Source: Liolophura sinensis
Lineage: Eukaryota > Mollusca > Polyplacophora > Chitonida > Chitonidae
Assembly: GCF_032854445.1 (NCBI RefSeq)
Contig: NC_088300.1
Span: forward strand, 41,818,458 to 41,882,457
Direction of reading: 5' to 3'
Length of the DNA: 64,000 bases
Positions within the stretch are counted from its first letter, which is position 1. Each line of letters opens with the position of its first letter. Made by a program: the position numbers and the translations under genes. Below are positions 60,173 through 64,000 of this stretch, in pieces. The notes below the pieces were generated by a model. That model saw nothing but the letters and a program-made list of their open reading frames with translations. It made no database searches and was not told the DNA's origin.

Positions 60173-61184
60173 AAAATGAAGGCAATATAAAGCTAATTTA
60201 TTGTGTACCATGCATTGCTTGCAAGATGTAACCCTCGCATATGATGTCGTCTAAGTGATCTGGAAGTGTGAAGCTATGTACACACGAGTATCAGGACAGC
60301 TAATACCGAGGACAACAGGAGACGGCGTTTTGGATTTTCATACTTTCACCCATAGTTAGCGGTTTTAGTTTTGTGAGATATAGATGTGGATGACTTTTGC
60401 CTAACCTGCATGTGAGTGCAAACACTGTTCGTTGTCTATTACATAATAGAGCCTTGCGATCATAAAGCGATCTTAGACTTAAGCCAAAAGCCAAAATTGT
60501 TCTTTCTTATGTAACAAGGTCAAAATATTGTCTGACAACGTAAATTCTGGTTAAGTTATAGTAAAACAAATTTCACGTAAACTAACAGAAAGGAACATAT
60601 CAAGTTTAGTGACTGAAATTTTGACACAAGTCTAAGATCACTTCGTGATCCGTGGCCCATTTCTTCAGTTTGTTTGTGATAGTCACATATTGCTTGAAAG
60701 TATAAGTATTTCTAGGTACCTTCTGAGGGAGTTTAAAACGTATAGGAATTCCAATTTGAAATTGATTAAGAATTCGACGTTCCTATGATAATAAAACAGA
60801 GGGCGAGAACATGGAACAGAAAAATTTATATTAAACACAATGCTCTCATATATGAGTTGTGGATTCGTATCACAAAAGTCACGTCTAAACACTTGATCTA
60901 TATTTCCTGAATACAGCCGTTTAAGTGAACTAACTAAACTGCCCTCAAAGCAGTAGATGTAGCAAATATCCTATAATTTCCCCGGGGTTCTGCAAATGTC
61001 CTACTCATTGTTACAGGTCTCCATCAGTTAAACATTGACGATTTCTGTTAACACCATAAATATAAAAGACTATACAGCATGCATGGGGAAGGCAACTTAG
61101 CAGACAATGTTTGGTAAATATGTATCGGTCTTGAATTGTAATAATCTTGCATATTGTAGAAGGCCTGTAGAACCATTACCATGT

Positions 61185-61285
61185 ATTTATTTATTTATTT
61201 GATTGGTGTTTTATTTCGAATTGGTGTTTTTTATTCAAGAGTATTTCACTTATATGACGGCGGCAAGTAATATGGTGGGAGCAAA
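61185..61285 (-). mobile_element. SINE family A tail, antisense, joined to family B
   Basis: tatttatttgattggtgttt, then a second attggtgttttttattcaag and tcacttatatgacggcggca. The tail segment is partly doubled. Family B sequence in the opposite orientation follows directly. Confidence 0.75.
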
Positions 61286-61289
61286 CCAG

Positions 61290-61418
61290 GCTAGATAAAA
61301 GATTGGTGGAAATCTATCCTGCAACAAGGAGGCACATTACACGTACATGCACTCTGAGGACTCCTTTGTCGTCGTATGACTGAAAAAAAAAGTACGGCGT
61401 TAAACACAAAGCACTGAT
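61290..61418 (+). mobile_element. SINE family B, 3' half
   Basis: ctagataaaagattggtgga, tcctgcaacaaggaggcaca, gactcctttgtcgtcgtatg and gtacggcgttaaacacaaag match the second half of family B. Confidence 0.82.
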
Positions 61419-61421
61419 TCT

Positions 61422-62240
61422 AAAGTAAATGGCATCTAAGCGATAAATTTATTGTCATCATAGGAGGTGAAATTGAGTATAATTTTGTTTGACAGCTGCT
61501 GACGCTCCTGTAAGCTATAGCGTTTAGATAACAGTTCTATCCTCTTCCATCCCACGGCACCATCCGAGTAACACTAAGGCATAGAAACAAATTTTAAAAC
61601 ATTTTTAAATATTGATTGGTTTATCCGTTAACCAGTTTGAATTTATTCAGTCATTCTGAACAGTAAAATGAAAAGAAAAAGTAAAAGAGTCACATTTAAG
61701 ACTTTAAAAGAGGAAGTTGTAGCATCCTTGCTTGGCGTTCAGCATTAAGGGGATAGTGCAACGACCGGTTGACCCGTATCAGTATAATTGCTTGGTGGGT
61801 CGAATTACTTGCCTTCGGTAGGTCGTCTAAGTGAAGCAGCACTAGATAAAAGAGCGGTGGAAATTCATCCTGCAACAAAGAGGAACATTACATGTGCATG
61901 CATTCTAAGGACTCCTTCGTCGCCATATGACTGAAAAATTGTTGAGTACGACGTTAAACACTAAGCACTCCCTCAAAGTAAATGACATCAAATCATGGAA
62001 TTTATAGTCATCATAAGAGGTGAAAATGAGTATAATTTTGATTGACATCTGCTGACGCTCGAGTAAACTACAGCGTTTAGCTAACAGTTCTATGCTCTTC
62101 CATCCCACGGCAACATCCGAGTAAGAGTAAGGCATAGAAACAAACTGTTGAACACATTCTTAAATATTGATTGGTCTATCCCTTAACTAATTTGGATACA
62201 TTCGGATACACGCAGTAGTAAAATTAAAAGAAAAATTCAG
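61422..62240. repeat. Tandem duplication with 553-bp spacing around a family B SINE
   Basis: Sequence from 61422 (aaagtaaatggcatc..., gctgacgctcctgtaagcta, cttccatcccacggcaccat) recurs from 61975 (aaagtaaatgacatc..., gctgacgctcgagtaaacta, cttccatcccacggcaacat). Each copy follows a family B tail, so the duplicated unit comprises SINE plus flank. Confidence 0.9.
61690..61975 (+). mobile_element. SINE family B, lacking the head
   Basis: aagactttaaaagaggaagt through cttgcttggcgttcagcatt, ctagataaaagagcggtgga and gttgagtacgacgttaaaca. It matches family B from just after the tRNA-like region to the tail. Confidence 0.85.
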
Positions 62241-62328
62241 TTAATACTCTTAAATATATACGTATCTGTGAAAACAGTTCCATGTGAAAGCATATTACTA
62301 ATCCTGCGAACATTGACCAATGTTTAAA

Positions 62329-62378
62329 AATGGGCAAAACGTTTAAAAATAGGCAAAACGTTTAAAAATAGGCAAAGC
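62329..62378. repeat. Short tandem repeat, about three units
   Basis: gtttaaaaatgggcaaaac is repeated as gtttaaaaataggcaaaac, then gtttaaaaataggcaaag. Confidence 0.8.
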
Positions 62379-64000
62379 GACCGACAAAGAAACCGGGATT
62401 TGGTGTTACAGTATAAAAGAGCCGCTGATCGTAGCTGAAAATGCTGTACAGTCTGACGTCAACACCACATTTGGAGTAATACTAGATCAGTGACGTGTAA
62501 TAAATTGCTATTAACAACTCTGCATATGGTGCCAGTGAACATATAAGTTGCCACTACATATTCATGTATGTAGGCATTTGTATGAACGGATAGAAGAAGT
62601 AGGTAGATCGACAAGAGACCGTGTGTCACCAGTTGCCCACTATAACATTGTTCTGGTTTTACCCTAGTTTTAGATGTTAAACCAGTCATTGTCAGATTTG
62701 AGCGGAGGTGTCTATCGGGCGATGTAATACTCACATGCCGTACATGTCATTACCCGGAAACTAATGTGCCCACTATGATCAAGTTTTAAGCCCTTGACTC
62801 AGTTTTGTGGATTTTCTGGTCTACTCACGTTTGATATTCTTCATTTTTCTCACTAATGCTGACCCCTCGCCTTATCTTACCAGATCACCGTGGCAGTAAC
62901 TCCATACTGGCACATAACCCCTAAAGCTTTAAGCAATCCCAATAACACCTGTTGCTGCCAGTATACATTTCGATACAGCCTTACATGTATGACGTGCTAT
63001 TGATTGACGATATCATTTTGCAAGAGAGCACAGTTACATGTATGGTAAGAGTCCGCCTCTTTATTTCAGGAAAAATTTTAGATAATAAGAATCTGTTCAG
63101 CTCTAACATACATATAAGTTTATTTCCTATTTTAGTAAATAACAGTCATATGTAAAGAAAACTTTTTCCTTAACTGTCATTTTAAATTGCAAAGTCTGGT
63201 TTAATTTTACAACCCTTTGCCACAAGACTGCTGAGAAATAGATTTTGCAAAGCTTTGTTGAGTGTTATCATATTTATACGTTCATTTCACTGGAAGTTTC
63301 TACGGTTTGCTTAACTCATTTACAGTTACGTACCGCTGAGAACCACCGCGTTTGCCCTGTTGTAGGAATATATACCTGTCACATCACATGCGGTAGATGA
63401 TGAATTCAAACACGCGACGTCATTGCTCAGTGCTTCGTGGTTTCAAATATACCATCAAGAGGTTCGTTTATTACGCCTCAAGCAATCGCTGCCGAAATAG
63501 GATGTATCATGTCTCATTTCAATCAGCAGCTAACAAAATATATGAGCTAAGGGTTGTAACTCATGTGCGATGTTCTTAATGACAAAGCCTCGGTTACCTC
63601 CCTTCCTTCGATTTACTCACAGTCAAAAACATGTTACTCCACTTTTCATCCATTGATAGCGATTGTATGTGTTTGACTTTCATTATCCTCGTGACAAGGT
63701 GGAAGGGATATAAACTCTTTCTCGTCCATCCACATTTCCGGTTACGGTTCAACTTTGTACTTTGCTTAAATCTACTGGTTCAATCAATTTAATACGTGTA
63801 TAGACATGCAGCAGGGAATGCTGTTATTTCGGGAGGTTTGGCGCACATTAATTAAGGAGGATTTTGTGTCTGTTTTATCTCAACGCATTTGTTACGGTCG
63901 AGCTTTATTCCAATCCACTTCCGGAATTATTCACAAACTTTGTACCGTCAATACATAACACCCGTAGACTAGAAGAGCAATATTGTAAAGTCAGCAGACT

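Larger units (their letters stand above)
45677..64000 (+). other. ALX intron 2 or downstream region (at least 18.3 kb)
   Basis: Follows the donor that interrupts the homeodomain. No continuation (VWFQNRRAKW) was found, so the intron probably extends past the window. It holds SINE copies, tandem duplications, a MITE-like element and several G+C-richer islands (about 49680-50320, 50800-51300, 53300-54240, 57600-57960) without recognisable proteins; these may be regulatory. Confidence 0.6.

Overview
This is animal nuclear DNA, most likely from a mollusc or another lophotrochozoan. It is AT-rich, with intron-split genes and long non-coding stretches. Many copies of tRNA-derived SINEs are present whose 3' ends (gagtacggcgtaaaacacca, or gtacgacgttaaaccccaag) I associate with mollusc genomes. 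The phylum is an inference; no species is claimed. No bacterial, viral or CRISPR features are seen.

Two protein genes can be supported, both on the + strand. (1) A phosphoinositide-specific phospholipase C of the delta class occupies 11651-30430. Nineteen coding exons can be chained with consistent reading phases, giving about 753 residues. They cover PH, EF-hand, catalytic X, acidic linker, catalytic Y and C2 domains, and every catalytic residue known from rat PLC-delta1 is present. Only the extreme N-terminus is missing. Exon 17, in the C2 domain, carries one extra base relative to the family reading. This produces a premature stop, so the copy is either truly broken or contains a sequence error. 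(2) The 5' part of an aristaless-like (Alx) paired-class homeobox gene lies at 44094-45676. Its two exons encode 241 residues, including an octapeptide-like motif and homeodomain positions 1-46. The homeodomain is cut at the usual 46/47 intron, and the rest of the gene is not found in the following 18.3 kb.

Layout: 1-11.6 kb is non-coding, with a 50-bp satellite of about 23 copies and SINE copies; it is either the 5' intron or the upstream flank of the PLC gene. 11.65-30.4 kb is the PLC gene, whose introns hold SINEs, an 11-bp and a 24-bp minisatellite, a CRE-site cluster, and a 135-bp tandem triplication that copies the end of exon 5 with its splice donor. 31-44 kb is intergenic, with a 53-bp minisatellite apparently grown from a SINE, several inverted SINEs, an inverted-repeat element, and candidate Alx upstream control regions (TAATTA sites, a CCAAT cluster). 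45.7-64 kb is the Alx second intron or beyond, with tandem duplications, a MITE-like element and composite SINEs.

The two genes are about 13.7 kb apart in the same orientation and have no evident functional link: one is a calcium/phosphoinositide signalling enzyme, the other a developmental transcription factor. I did not find a clearly new biological system. The most interesting signals are the C2 frameshift, the triplicated exon tail and splice donor, and the mobile-element rearrangements.
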